From positions 46,726-110,725 of the forward strand of contig UQEF01000002.1 in NCBI GenBank assembly GCA_900540045.1: a stretch of DNA of 64,000 nucleotides, written 5' to 3'. The stretch is from an uncultured Eubacteriales bacterium (GTDB taxonomy: Bacteria > Bacillota > Clostridia > Christensenellales > Aristaeellaceae). The position numbers were made by a program, and so were the translations under genes. Below, piece after piece: positions 42,688-49,984 of the stretch. The stretch's first letter is position 1; each line of letters opens with the position of its first letter. The notes below the pieces were generated by a model. That model saw nothing but the letters and a program-made list of their open reading frames with translations, was not told where the DNA came from and ran no database searches.

Positions 42688-43630
42688 GCTGCTCACCTGC
42701 CTTTACAAAGTATCTCGAATAGATTTCGTCCAGGTCGCTGCCGCACTGCCTGAGGTACGTAAGGTGGAACTTCTGTGTCAGCAACGCCTGGGCCACCGCG
42801 TCGGATACGTCCGTGGCGGACTGGACCAGGAAGGTTTCCCCGTTTTCTTCCACGGAGGAGACGCCCGGCACGCCCTTGAGCGCCTCGGCCAGCGCGTTGC
42901 CGCCCGGCTCCGCGCCTACCTCAAGGCGGAAGCCGCTCTCCTGCTCCAGCTGCTTGCCCAGCTCGCCGATTTCGCCGCAGGCCACCAGCTTTCCCTTGAC
43001 AAAGATGCCTACGCGGTCGCAGATCTGCTGAATCTGGTGCAGCTGGTGCGAGGAAATCAAAATGGTTTTTCCATCCTTGTCCGCCAGCTCACGGATCAGG
43101 GCCATCAACTCATGCATGCCTTCCGGATCGATGCCGTTGGTGGGCTCGTCCATGATGAGCACATCGGGGTCCTTGATGAGGATGTCCGCGATACCCAGGC
43201 GCTGCTTCATGCCCTTTGAATAGGTGCCCGCCCGGCGGTCCACGGCCTCGGTCATGCCCACGCGGGCGACCAGCTCGTCGATGCGCGCCTCCAGATAGTC
43301 GCCGGAGAGGCCGTTCATCGCGCCGGTCATGCGCAGGTTCTGCCGGCCCGTCATATCGGGATAAAAGCCCATATTATCCGGCAGATAGCCCACGAAGCGC
43401 TTGACCTGTATGGGGTTTCGGGTGCAGTCCACGCCGGAGATGGAGGCGCTTCCGGCGGTGGGCTCGGTCAGGCCCAGCAGCATCAGCGTGGTGGTGGTCT
43501 TGCCTGCACCGTTGGGTCCCAGCAGGCCGAACACCTCGCCCTGCCGCACGGTCAGGTTCAGGTCGTCCACCGCGGTCAGTGCCCCGTAGCGCTTGGTCAG
43601 CGCTTTGGTTTCAATGATCGTGCCAGCCAT
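42629..43630 (-). CDS. ABC transporter ATP-binding protein
   Basis: The 333-residue protein has Walker A GPNGAGKTTT (about residues 38-47), the ABC signature YSKGMKQRLG (about 132-141), Walker B VLIMDEPTNGIDP and the switch His in ISSHQLHQ. A C-terminal regulatory domain of about 100 residues follows. The ATG at 43628-43630 lies directly after the NEW3-protein gene stop (43633). With the ABC-2 permease it makes an export system. Confidence 0.96.
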   Translation of the reverse strand: MAGTIIETKALTKRYGALTAVDDLNLTVRQGEVFGLLGPNGAGKTTTTLMLLGLTEPTAGSASISGVDCTRNPIQVKRFVGYLPDNMGFYPDMTGRQNLRMTGAMNGLSGDYLEARIDELVARVGMTEAVDRRAGTYSKGMKQRLGIADILIKDPDVLIMDEPTNGIDPEGMHELMALIRELADKDGKTILISSHQLHQIQQICDRVGIFVKGKLVACGEIGELGKQLEQESGFRLEVGAEPGGNALAEALKGVPGVSSVEENGETFLVQSATDVSDAVAQALLTQKFHLTYLRQCGSDLDEIYSRYFVKAGEQHEGSRGGSIFRHLRSEAKA

Positions 43631-43632
43631 GC

Positions 43633-44826
43633 TCAGCGCCTCCCGTATTTCCGCATGACCAGGATAATCACCACTGCCAGCACCACGATGATGCCGATGC
43701 CCGTCAGGCCCCACTTGGTTTCGGTCTTGACGGTGATGCGGAACTCGGCGCTGTCGCTGGCATCGCTGCTGCTGGCGGTGAGGGTGGTCACGTAGTCGCC
43801 GGACATGGCCTCCTCGCCGGGGGTGATGTAAGCGGTGGTTTCCACCGTGGCGCCCGGCTCAATCACGTCGATGGTTTCCGTGGAGAAGCGCACATTCCAG
43901 CCGCTGGGCGCGCTGGAGGTGAGGTTGACGTTGGTCAGGTCGCTGTTGCCGGTGTTGGTCAGGCTCAGCTGCACGGCGCTTTCCTGATTGGCGTAGGCGT
44001 CCAGACTCAGCCGTCCGCTGGGAGTCGAAAGGGACATCGCATAGGAACCGGTGATGGTGACCGACAGGTCGATGGTCATGGTTTCATTGACCGAGGTGGC
44101 GGTGCAGGGAATCTCATAGGTGCCCGCCTCGATGTTTTCGGGCGGCGTTACGGAGATGTCCACCGCCTGCGTGGTGCGCGCCTCCACGTCCAGCGCGGCT
44201 ACCTTGGTGGTCTCGCCCGACGGCAGGAAGCTCACCTGCCAGCCCGTGGGGGCGTTGGCCGTAAAGGAGTAGGTCTGGCTGGAAAGCGTGTTGTTGATCA
44301 AAGTGGCGCTGAAGGTGAAGGCCGTGTCCGCGTCGCCCTCCTGAGAAGGATATTCCGCCGTGAAGCTGCTCTCGCCGATTTCTTCGGCGCTCACGGTCAG
44401 GGCAAGGTCCATCGTGTCCGCGATGTTCTGGCCCTGCGCCTTCAGCCGGATGGTGTAATCCCCGTCGGCGGCATCCAGCGGCACATCCACCGCGAAGGTC
44501 ACGGAGTCATCGGTCTGCTCATTTTTCACATGGACCACGCTCACCTGGTTGCTGCTCGCGCTGAAGGAGCCCTCCCAGCCCTCCGGGATTTCCTCCACCG
44601 ATAGGGTAAGGTCCTGCGAAGCGCCGCTGTAGTTGTCCAGGCTCAGGGCAAAGGTCAGGCTGTCGCCCGCCTTTACGGTCATGGCGGGATACTGTGTGCT
44701 CAGCTCGATGTAGGGGTCCGCGGTTTTGGTATCGACCGCTTCTGCCGCGGCGCAGGATACCAACAGCAACAGGGCCACCGTCAGGGCGGCCAGACGGGTG
44801 AATGTGCGAATGCTTCTGTCCATCAT
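43633..44826 (-). CDS. Surface lipoprotein-like protein with NEW3 repeats
   Basis: The 397-residue protein starts with a signal peptide containing LLLLVSCAAAE; LVSC fits a lipobox, so lipid anchoring is possible. Three NEW3-like beta repeats follow, each with the pattern PxGWxxxF (EIPEGWEGSF, APTGWQVSFLP, APSGWNVRF), then a membrane helix and a short basic end (RKYGRR). NEW3 proteins of this kind are often next to ABC exporter genes, as here. The start ATG at 44824-44826 sits 8 bases after AGGAG; an upstream GTG overlaps that site. Its role in the exporter is unknown. Confidence 0.85.
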   Translation of the reverse strand: MMDRSIRTFTRLAALTVALLLLVSCAAAEAVDTKTADPYIELSTQYPAMTVKAGDSLTFALSLDNYSGASQDLTLSVEEIPEGWEGSFSASSNQVSVVHVKNEQTDDSVTFAVDVPLDAADGDYTIRLKAQGQNIADTMDLALTVSAEEIGESSFTAEYPSQEGDADTAFTFSATLINNTLSSQTYSFTANAPTGWQVSFLPSGETTKVAALDVEARTTQAVDISVTPPENIEAGTYEIPCTATSVNETMTIDLSVTITGSYAMSLSTPSGRLSLDAYANQESAVQLSLTNTGNSDLTNVNLTSSAPSGWNVRFSTETIDVIEPGATVETTAYITPGEEAMSGDYVTTLTASSSDASDSAEFRITVKTETKWGLTGIGIIVVLAVVIILVMRKYGRR

Positions 44827-45220
44827 TTCAATCACTCCTGATTGTATTTCGCTGTTTGAGCGTATCCAAACGATACGTCACCAAGCTATGACAGACTTAA
44901 AAACCCCCTTGAACGAACTGTGAACAATATCGGACTTTTGTGCGAAAAGAGCGCAAAGGAAAGGGGGTCTGTGGTGAAGGGGAAGCGTCCGCCCTGTGTA
45001 CTGCCGGCACCGAAGAGACCAACGTGGGCCGCAGGCGTAAGCAAAGATAAGGGCTGTGCGCATAAGCGTGCAGAACCCCGATGGTTGAGAGGGCGGTCAA
45101 GCAAGCCAGAAACACGGTCCGGCGTTCCAGGCTTCAGGCTGTGGACTCCGGGTATCCAGACGTCGCGGGAGGTTTTTGGGGGTCGCCGCATGAAGGACAG
45201 CGTCATGAAGTGGCCGAAAA
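44827..45220. other. Intergenic region left of the integrated element
   Basis: About 394 bases with several short open frames, none with a good ribosome site or family features. It carries the upstream region of the NEW3 gene on one side and the junction with the integrated element on the other. No tRNA or known RNA was seen here. Confidence 0.5.
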
Positions 45221-45309
45221 ACAAGAAAAACCCTCAAGCCTTTATGGCTCAAGGGTTTTCTGCTGGTGGAGCATAGGAGATTCGAACTCCTGACCCCAAC
45301 ACTGCCAGT
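45221..45309 (-). repeat. Left attachment site, 89-bp direct repeat
   Basis: This copy matches 58441-58529 in 88 of 89 positions (T at 45245, C at 58465). It contains the 3' part of tRNA-Ala and its terminator hairpin, then diverges after ACTGCCAGT. It cannot make a tRNA on its own. Confidence 0.95.
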
Positions 45310-45412
45310 TATGCGCTTATGGATTATCAAGAATCAGGGAGCACCAAAAAAGCCTTATTTTCAAAGGATTCCCCACAAGGATAGATCATCAGGAACCATG
45401 TAAAATCATTCT

Positions 45413-45437
45413 AATTACTGTCAAAACTACTGTCAAA
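45413..45437 (+). repeat. Left arm-type integrase site
   Basis: AATTACTGTCAAAACTACTGTCAAA occurs here and, identical and in the same direction, at 58390-58414. Each copy holds two ACTGTCAAA units 12 bases apart. Confidence 0.8.
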
Positions 45438-45561
45438 AGTTAAATATAACTAACTATATATTAAACCCATATATTACACTGGTGTGGAAACTGCGGAAAT
45501 ATAGCGCAAACGCTTATTTATCAATGGGTTTCGGCATGCATTAAAGTGTGGAACGTATGCG

Positions 45562-45575
45562 GAAACATGCGGAAT
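45562..45575 (+). repeat. Left copy of a 14-bp end inverted repeat
   Basis: GAAACATGCGGAAT here is the exact reverse complement of ATTCCGCATGTTTC at 58342-58355 near the right end. Confidence 0.6.
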
Positions 45576-45891
45576 TTCCACAGCTCGCCTTTTTAGGGAA
45601 AAAGTCCGCAAAACTACGCGCCAAAGGCTTTTTGATGTGTTTTGGTGTAGTTTTGGCGCAAGGGAAAAGCCCCTGTTCGGAAGCAACGACGGACGAGGCT
45701 GTTTTTCTGCTTCAATTCTGCTTCAATTCTTCTTCTGATGGGCGATCACCAAAAAGCCCACCCCCTTTTCGGGAATGGGCAGTATTCGGCCTGCAAGGCA
45801 CCTTAAAGGCCCTTTGTCTGGCTCTTGGGGCAAAAACTACAAGCACACCCCTTGCAAGGGCAGGAAGGGGCCTTCTGCGTGCGTTTTTGAG

Positions 45892-46215
45892 TTAGTTATA
45901 ACCGGCTCCAAAAATGCGTGCGTTTGCGTTCATTCCTCCGCCGTGGTAGCGGTCGGCCTCTGCATCTGTCGAGGCCTCCATCGCTTTTTGAGCGCATTTG
46001 CGTTCATATTCTGCACGCACCGCTTTCCTCTCCGCGTCCCATTTCCCACGTCTCGCACGGGACAGCAGGGTGTTGGCGTTGATCCCGTACTTTTCGGCCA
46101 ACTCCCTTGCGCTGATGTTCGCATGGATGTATTCGGTCTTGAGTTTCTCCCAGTCGGTTCCAAAAAACCCATGTCGGTTTTGTGGGGTAGCTTGTGGGTC
46201 ATCAGGGAGCCGCAA
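45892..46215 (-). CDS. Helix-turn-helix protein, terminase small subunit-like
   Basis: The 107-residue protein has a helix-turn-helix (LKTEYIHANISARELAEKYG, then NANTLLSRARRGKW) like the N-terminus of phage terminase small subunits, followed by a charged helix and a loose Gly/Asn tail. If genuine it would recognise packaging sites, which matters in an element without a large terminase. A TTG at 46213-46215 is used here, 13 bases after GGAGG. The first residues are low in information and the true start may be nearer WEKLK. It is the last gene of the left end. Confidence 0.6.
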   Translation of the reverse strand: MRLPDDPQATPQNRHGFFGTDWEKLKTEYIHANISARELAEKYGINANTLLSRARRGKWDAERKAVRAEYERKCAQKAMEASTDAEADRYHGGGMNANARIFGAGYN

Positions 46216-46216
46216 A

Positions 46217-46239
46217 GGCTGTTCTTATTCCTCCGCCGT
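46217..46239. repeat. 23-bp repeat, left copy
   Basis: GGCTGTTCTTATTCCTCCGCCGT, identical to 46825-46847. On the minus strand it carries a GGAGG ribosome site. A 17-base part of the flanking sequence (ATTCCTCCGCCGTGGTA) recurs at 45932-45948. Confidence 0.85.
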
Positions 46240-46617
46240 GGTACGATGCCGGGCAATCCACGCGGCGACCTGTTCAGTATCGGCCTTGCCCTGCGCGACC
46301 TCAAGGCCCAGCGTGACAAGCTCCGCCTGCGTGTAGGCCAGCTTTACCCCGTTGCGGCGGAGGATCAGCAGCATAGCGGCCATGCCTATGCGCTTGTTTC
46401 CGTCCACAAAGCCGTGATTCTGCGTCAGCCCACAACCGACAGCGGCGGCCTTGCGGATGGTCCCCTGATGGGCTTCTACCCCGCCGAAAGCCGCTTCTGC
46501 GCGGGCAAGGGCGCTTTCGATCAGTCCCAGGTCCCGCACGCCAGCAGAGCCGCCGGAACGGTCGATCAGCTTTTGATGCAGTAGCAGCACGTTTTCAACC
46601 GTGGGCAACCAGATCAT
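46225..46617 (-). CDS. Doc-type Fic toxin
   Basis: The 130-residue protein is of the Doc family. The Fic motif reads HGFVDGNKR at residues 68-76, close to the Doc consensus HxFx(N/D)GNKR. Phage P1 Doc phosphorylates EF-Tu and halts translation. The ATG at 46615-46617 overlaps the stop of the antitoxin gene as ATGA, following GGAAGGAGC, which is the usual layout of an addiction pair. The pair is enclosed by 23-bp direct repeats. It probably stabilises the element or acts against phages. Confidence 0.9.
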   Translation of the reverse strand: MIWLPTVENVLLLHQKLIDRSGGSAGVRDLGLIESALARAEAAFGGVEAHQGTIRKAAAVGCGLTQNHGFVDGNKRIGMAAMLLILRRNGVKLAYTQAELVTLGLEVAQGKADTEQVAAWIARHRTTAEE

Positions 46618-46787
46618 TTTGCAAGCTCCTTCCACGCGGGCAGGTTTTCGGAGACGATGGCCTCCATGTCGGCTTCTATGGCCTTTTGCTCTTTCATCTT
46701 GAGGAAGGCCACAAAGTCAAGCACCTGCTGCTGGGCCTGCGGCTGCAAGTCCTTTGCCTCCTGCGTGATTCTTTCCACCAGCGTCAT
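46614..46787 (-). CDS. DUF2281-like antitoxin of the Doc pair
   Basis: This 57-residue protein starts MTLVERITQEAKDLQPQAQQ and continues with VLDFVAFLKMKEQK, a pattern of DUF2281-type antitoxins, and ends AWKELAK. It replaces the Phd antitoxin of the classical Phd-Doc pair. The C-terminal half is expected to bind and block the Doc active site. It lies upstream of doc and overlaps it by 4 bases. It was found by reading the strand directly because it is short. Confidence 0.8.
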   Translation of the reverse strand: MTLVERITQEAKDLQPQAQQQVLDFVAFLKMKEQKAIEADMEAIVSENLPAWKELAK

Positions 46788-46824
46788 AAACGCGCCCCCT
46801 TTCTCTCCATACGATGCCGCGCGC

Positions 46825-46847
46825 GGCTGTTCTTATTCCTCCGCCGT
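46825..46847. repeat. 23-bp repeat, right copy
   Basis: Identical to 46217-46239. On the minus strand it ends a short open frame (MNDRAGRQVLTPAGTAEE, 46834-46890) with the same TAEE-stop ending seen at the end of doc, which looks like the tail of a lost gene. Confidence 0.85.
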
Positions 46848-46915
46848 CCCTGCCGGGGTAAGGACCTGCCGCCCTGCCCGGTCGTTCATGGCCTATATGA
46901 TATGCTGCTGAAAAG

Positions 46916-48073
46916 TTATTGTTCCGTGCCCTTTTCCAAAATATCAAGGTAATCCTGAAAATAATACAGCTTATATCTTTCCTTGTGAGGCGTTACATCC
47001 AAAAGAATCCCCTGTTTGCAAAACACATCAACCAATGTGTTTGCCGTTGGCTGAGATATTTGGAGCCCCTCTGCCACAATTTTTCGGGTGATAATCGGCT
47101 GTTCAAAGAGATACTCCAATAAACGCTGCGCATGGTTAATATTTCCTTTGTATTCAAGCAGTTTTTTGCTGTATTTTTCTTTTAGGGAAAGAATAGCCTT
47201 TGCAGAATCAATCGCTTCATCTGCCACTGTCGATACGCCTTTGAGGAAAAACTTAATCCATCCTTCCCAATCACCCTCCAGCCGAACCGCCATAAGCCGT
47301 TGGTAATATTCATTTCGATTCTGCTTAAAGTAGTAACTCAAATACAGCAGGGGTTTCGCAAGAATTTTCTGTTGGCACAGCCAAAACGTAATGAGCAGCC
47401 GGCCAACCCGGCCATTGCCATCCAAAAACGGGTGTATTGTTTCAAATTGGGCATGAATCATCGCGATTTTAATCAATGCCGGAATGTAGGTTTGGTCATG
47501 AAAAAAACTTTCCAGTTCGCTCATGCAATTCAGCATTTCCTCCGCCGGGGGAGGAACAAAGGCCGCGTTGTTCAGCGAACACCCGGCTACTCCAATCCAG
47601 TTTTGCGTTTTGCGAAATTCTCCGGGGCTTTTGTCTGATCCTCGCACACCTTCAAGCAAAATGCCATGAATTTCTCGGATTAAACGCAGGCATAAGGGCA
47701 GATTATTCAGTCGGAGGATTCCGTAATTCATTGCCTTTACATAGTTTACAACATCTTCTGCACCACTTCGGGTTTCTGAAGTAATCTTGTCTGAAACATT
47801 GAGAACATCCACAAAGGAGGCTTGTGTACCCTCAATCTGTGAACTGAGAATGGCCTCTTTTTTTACATACATCGCTAAAAACAAATCTGGATTGGGAAGT
47901 ACCTGGGTAATACCGTCCAGACGGCCTAAGCGACGGTCAGCGTCTGATAATAATGCCTGCATTTCATCGTCAATACATATTGGGGGATACGGGGGTAACT
48001 TTGCGGGAATAAAGGCGTTATATCCTGTTGCTGTCAGAATAATCTTGCCTGTCCGATTAGATTTAAGTATCAT
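46916..48073 (-). CDS. Class II Fic-family protein with C-terminal winged helix
   Basis: The 385-residue protein has the full Fic core motif HPFLDGNGR at residues 214-222 and, before it, the inhibitory motif SSQIEG (77-82), in which Ser77 and Glu81-Gly82 match the (S/T)xxxE(G/N) pattern of self-inhibited class II enzymes. The C-terminus is a winged-helix domain (about 310-385). Such proteins transfer AMP to host proteins when the inhibition is lifted. The gene and its upstream flank are much richer in AT than the surrounding genes, so it arrived separately from the rest of the element. Confidence 0.93.
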   Translation of the reverse strand: MILKSNRTGKIILTATGYNAFIPAKLPPYPPICIDDEMQALLSDADRRLGRLDGITQVLPNPDLFLAMYVKKEAILSSQIEGTQASFVDVLNVSDKITSETRSGAEDVVNYVKAMNYGILRLNNLPLCLRLIREIHGILLEGVRGSDKSPGEFRKTQNWIGVAGCSLNNAAFVPPPAEEMLNCMSELESFFHDQTYIPALIKIAMIHAQFETIHPFLDGNGRVGRLLITFWLCQQKILAKPLLYLSYYFKQNRNEYYQRLMAVRLEGDWEGWIKFFLKGVSTVADEAIDSAKAILSLKEKYSKKLLEYKGNINHAQRLLEYLFEQPIITRKIVAEGLQISQPTANTLVDVFCKQGILLDVTPHKERYKLYYFQDYLDILEKGTEQ

Positions 48074-48329
48074 AGCAATACCTCAAATGCCGCTTTTCTA
48101 AATAAATTAAAGTGCCTTTTTTTTTCTTGCGAAAAATATCTTGATTCTAAATAAAATATCTTTGCTTAAAATTTCAAATTAAAGTTTTGAGTTAAAGATT
48201 CGTTCTTTTTTTTTATTTAACAGCAAAATAAGTGATCATAAGTCAAATTGTTTTAGAGATATGCGTCCAAAATGATTTTATTTTTGCTGCTCAAAAACGA
48301 CGTTTTGGTGGATTCAAAATATCACCTTG
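48074..48329. other. AT-rich region upstream of the Fic gene
   Basis: Very AT-rich, with long T and A runs (for example near 48118-48125 and 48207-48220) and no supported gene. It probably carries the Fic promoter and forms part of an acquired segment. Confidence 0.5.
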
Positions 48330-48515
48330 CTATTTGTCTGACTCAAGACGCCGTTCGATTGCCTGCTTTACGTATCCTGCGAGGGATTCTCCTTTGCGTG
48401 CAGCTGCCTCCCGAACCGCTTTGCAAAATTCTTTTGGATAGCTGACAGGCAAACGTTCATACTTTTCTTTAATGTAGTTGTCGTTCGCTCTACGTTGGGC
48501 TTGAGATAACGCCAC
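48330..48515 (-). CDS. Ribbon-helix-helix (Arc/CopG-like) DNA-binding protein
   Basis: The 61-residue protein (GTG start at 48513-48515, 8 bases after AGGAGG; a GTG 9 bases upstream overlaps the site) has the RHH layout: a strand RLPVSYPKEFCKAVREAA and helices ending SLAGYVKQAIERRLES. Small RHH proteins are repressors, often of toxin-antitoxin or plasmid genes. No toxin gene is next to it. Three palindromic sites lie in the gap before it and are likely its own operators. Confidence 0.8.
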   Translation of the reverse strand: MALSQAQRRANDNYIKEKYERLPVSYPKEFCKAVREAAARKGESLAGYVKQAIERRLESDK

Positions 48516-48540
48516 CTTCTTCACCTCCTGCTTAATTGAT

Positions 48541-48568
48541 AGGATAACAGATTATATATTAGAGTCAA
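48541..48568 (-). promoter_or_regulatory. Promoter of the RHH gene
   Basis: Minus-strand TTGACT (48563-48568), a 16-base spacer and TATCCT (48541-48546). The nearest operator-like repeat covers the -35 region. Confidence 0.75.
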
Positions 48569-48633
48569 TGTATATATTGGTGCTAATATTTCCCCTTTTA
48601 CATATTTATATATTAGTACTAATATGCTATACT
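48557..48633. promoter_or_regulatory. Three operator-like repeats in a divergent control region
   Basis: Three related 16-base sites are spaced through the gap: ATATTAGAGTCAATGT (from about 48557), ATATTGGTGCTAATAT (from about 48575) and the perfect palindrome ATATTAGTACTAATAT (48610-48625). The last sits just before TATACT (48628-48633), a -10 box for the plus-strand gene at 48811. The first covers the -35 of the RHH gene. They probably let the RHH protein control both directions. Confidence 0.65.
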
Positions 48634-48810
48634 ATAACCACGGTAAGGGAAGAAGCCCAAACCGCAAGGCCCGGCCAAGGCAGACGAAGGGCGCAAGCCC
48701 GACAAGAAGGCAAGGCAAGACGGGGAACGGATACGAAAGAGGCGCAAGAGCCGCCGAAGTAAGTAACGCCACCCCGCGCCGGGCACCAACAAAGAAAGGG
48801 GAATGAACCA

Positions 48811-49128
48811 ATGAAGTACAACCTTCGGGCTATCATGTGCCGGGCATGGGAGATTCGCCGGGGCACGCGCCACACCTTCGTAACGGCCCTGAAACTGGCC
48901 TGGGCGGAGGCCAAGGGCGAGCGGGTCTACACCTTCAACCTTGAAAACGCGCGGGCCTGCATCACGGCCTATCTGGTCAAGCTGGGCAAGGCGCTCTCCG
49001 ATATTCATCAGCAGCACAAGCACGACATCCTCCGGGCGGCCCTTCTGGCTCCTGTGGACGCTGCCGGGGTGGCCGTGCTGGACGGTAAGACGGTGGGGGT
49101 GTGCAAGTATGCCAGCAGGAACGCGTAA
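48811..49128 (+). CDS. Small element protein of unknown function
   Basis: The 105-residue protein begins MKYNLRAIMCRAWEIRR and continues with FVTALKLAWAEAKGE, a pattern I recall from short proteins of Firmicutes mobile elements, without known function. No membrane helix or metal site is visible. It starts after AAAGGGG. A leader of about 170 bases separates it from the TATACT box at 48628, which holds a basic open frame I do not trust. It runs against the direction of most element genes. Confidence 0.65.
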   Translation: MKYNLRAIMCRAWEIRRGTRHTFVTALKLAWAEAKGERVYTFNLENARACITAYLVKLGKALSDIHQQHKHDILRAALLAPVDAAGVAVLDGKTVGVCKYASRNA

Positions 49129-49324
49129 AAAAAGCCCCTCGCATGCGGCCAACACGCGAGGGACGAAAGCGGAAGTCAACATCCGTATTATACCACAGGT
49201 AACGCAGGAAAGCAACCGGGATTACCACCTTGCGCGGATCGTCGAAATGCTGGGGAACATCAAGAGCGAAAGGACCATGACGCATATATACTGGTTCGTA
49301 CAGCGAGTAATGGTTCGGGAGTGA
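49109..49324 (+). CDS. Small element protein of unknown function
   Basis: The 71-residue product starts MPAGTRKKSPSHAAN and ends with a helical DYHLARIVEMLGNIKSERTM, then THIYWFVQRVMVRE. It overlaps the preceding gene by 20 bases. The helical end resembles short phage and element proteins, but I do not recognise a function. The start codon has only weak ribosome-site support, and a later start is possible. Confidence 0.5.
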   Translation: MPAGTRKKSPSHAANTRGTKAEVNIRIIPQVTQESNRDYHLARIVEMLGNIKSERTMTHIYWFVQRVMVRE

Positions 49325-49356
49325 AAGAAGGGACGGGCACAACGCCCGCCCCTCTT

Positions 49357-49971
49357 TTATTGCTTGCTTAACCGCCAGAAAGCCAGCGCTTCCGTGCTGC
49401 TGGTCCAATCGCTTTGCCATGCCTTGAGACCCTTGTGCATGTGCCAGTTTGTGCGGCGGTCCAGCCCTGCAAGCTCCCTCATGATGCGGTCGCGGCGGAG
49501 GGTGGAGAAAGCGGAGAGGCGCAACGACACCACAAGGGGCCGGGGTTTCCCGCACGCCTCCGCCGTTTCCTCCATGCTGCGCCCTTCCAGATCGTGCAGG
49601 GTAACGGCCTGCCGCTGCGCCTGCGGCAACATGCCCACGCGCTCGCGCACGGTTTCCTGTACGGCCTGCCGCTCCATGAGGATTTCGGCTCCGTCGCTTT
49701 TGTCCGGCAAGAGGTCCACCAGCGGCACGCCGTCCTCCCCTACCTCCGCGTCAAGGCTTACGGGCCGCACACGGGGCAAAATCTGCTGAAATTCCTGCCG
49801 GATGTAATAAACGGCCCACGTTGAGAAAGCGCCCTTTCCGGGGTTGTATGCGGCCTGCGCGCGCATGATGCCCAGCCGCCCGGCTTGCACCAGATCGTCA
49901 AAGCCTGCCGCCGCGTCGCATAAGGGAAGGTATTTTCGCGCCATCTTAAAAACAAGCCCGTCATGCTCCAC
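49357..49971 (-). CDS. Sigma-70-family RNA polymerase sigma factor
   Basis: The 204-residue protein has a sigma region 2 (FDDLVQAGRLGIMRAQAAYN and FSTWAVYYIRQEF, about residues 24-62) and a region 4-like helix-turn-helix (RQAVTLHDLEGRSMEETAEA, about 120-139). Region 3 is short. It is encoded 13 bases downstream of the tape measure gene and is the last gene of the leftward operon. Sigma factors of this size in phages drive late genes, so it could control the tail module or a helper phage. No cognate promoter was identified. Confidence 0.88.
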   Translation of the reverse strand: MEHDGLVFKMARKYLPLCDAAAGFDDLVQAGRLGIMRAQAAYNPGKGAFSTWAVYYIRQEFQQILPRVRPVSLDAEVGEDGVPLVDLLPDKSDGAEILMERQAVQETVRERVGMLPQAQRQAVTLHDLEGRSMEETAEACGKPRPLVVSLRLSAFSTLRRDRIMRELAGLDRRTNWHMHKGLKAWQSDWTSSTEALAFWRLSKQ

Positions 49972-49984
49972 AGGAAAGCCCCCT

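Larger units (their letters stand above)
45310..45891. other. Left end of the element, non-coding
   Basis: Nearly 580 bases without a supported gene. It holds the integrase arm-type repeats (45413-45437), an AT-rich stretch to about 45480, GCGGAAA repeats near 45495 and 45558-45575, and a long inverted repeat GCGCCAAA/TTTGGCGC around 45620-45660 that could form a large hairpin. No promoter was assigned. Confidence 0.5.

Noticed and set aside
44920-45276. A 118-codon plus-strand frame before the left attachment site
   Set aside because: There is no ribosome site, the product is Arg/Lys/Pro-rich, and it runs into the tRNA repeat.
45260-45311. A second tRNA-Ala gene at the left end
   Set aside because: Only the 3' half matches; the anticodon stem and the 5' half are missing, so it is an attachment-site copy.
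45413-45437. A CRISPR-like short repeat
   Set aside because: Only two units of ACTGTCAAA per site occur, with no regular spacers and no cas gene; integrase arm sites explain them.
48624-48806. A 60-codon basic frame before the element gene at 48811
   Set aside because: The product is only Lys, Arg, Gly and Pro-rich sequence without a ribosome site; it is better read as an untranslated leader.
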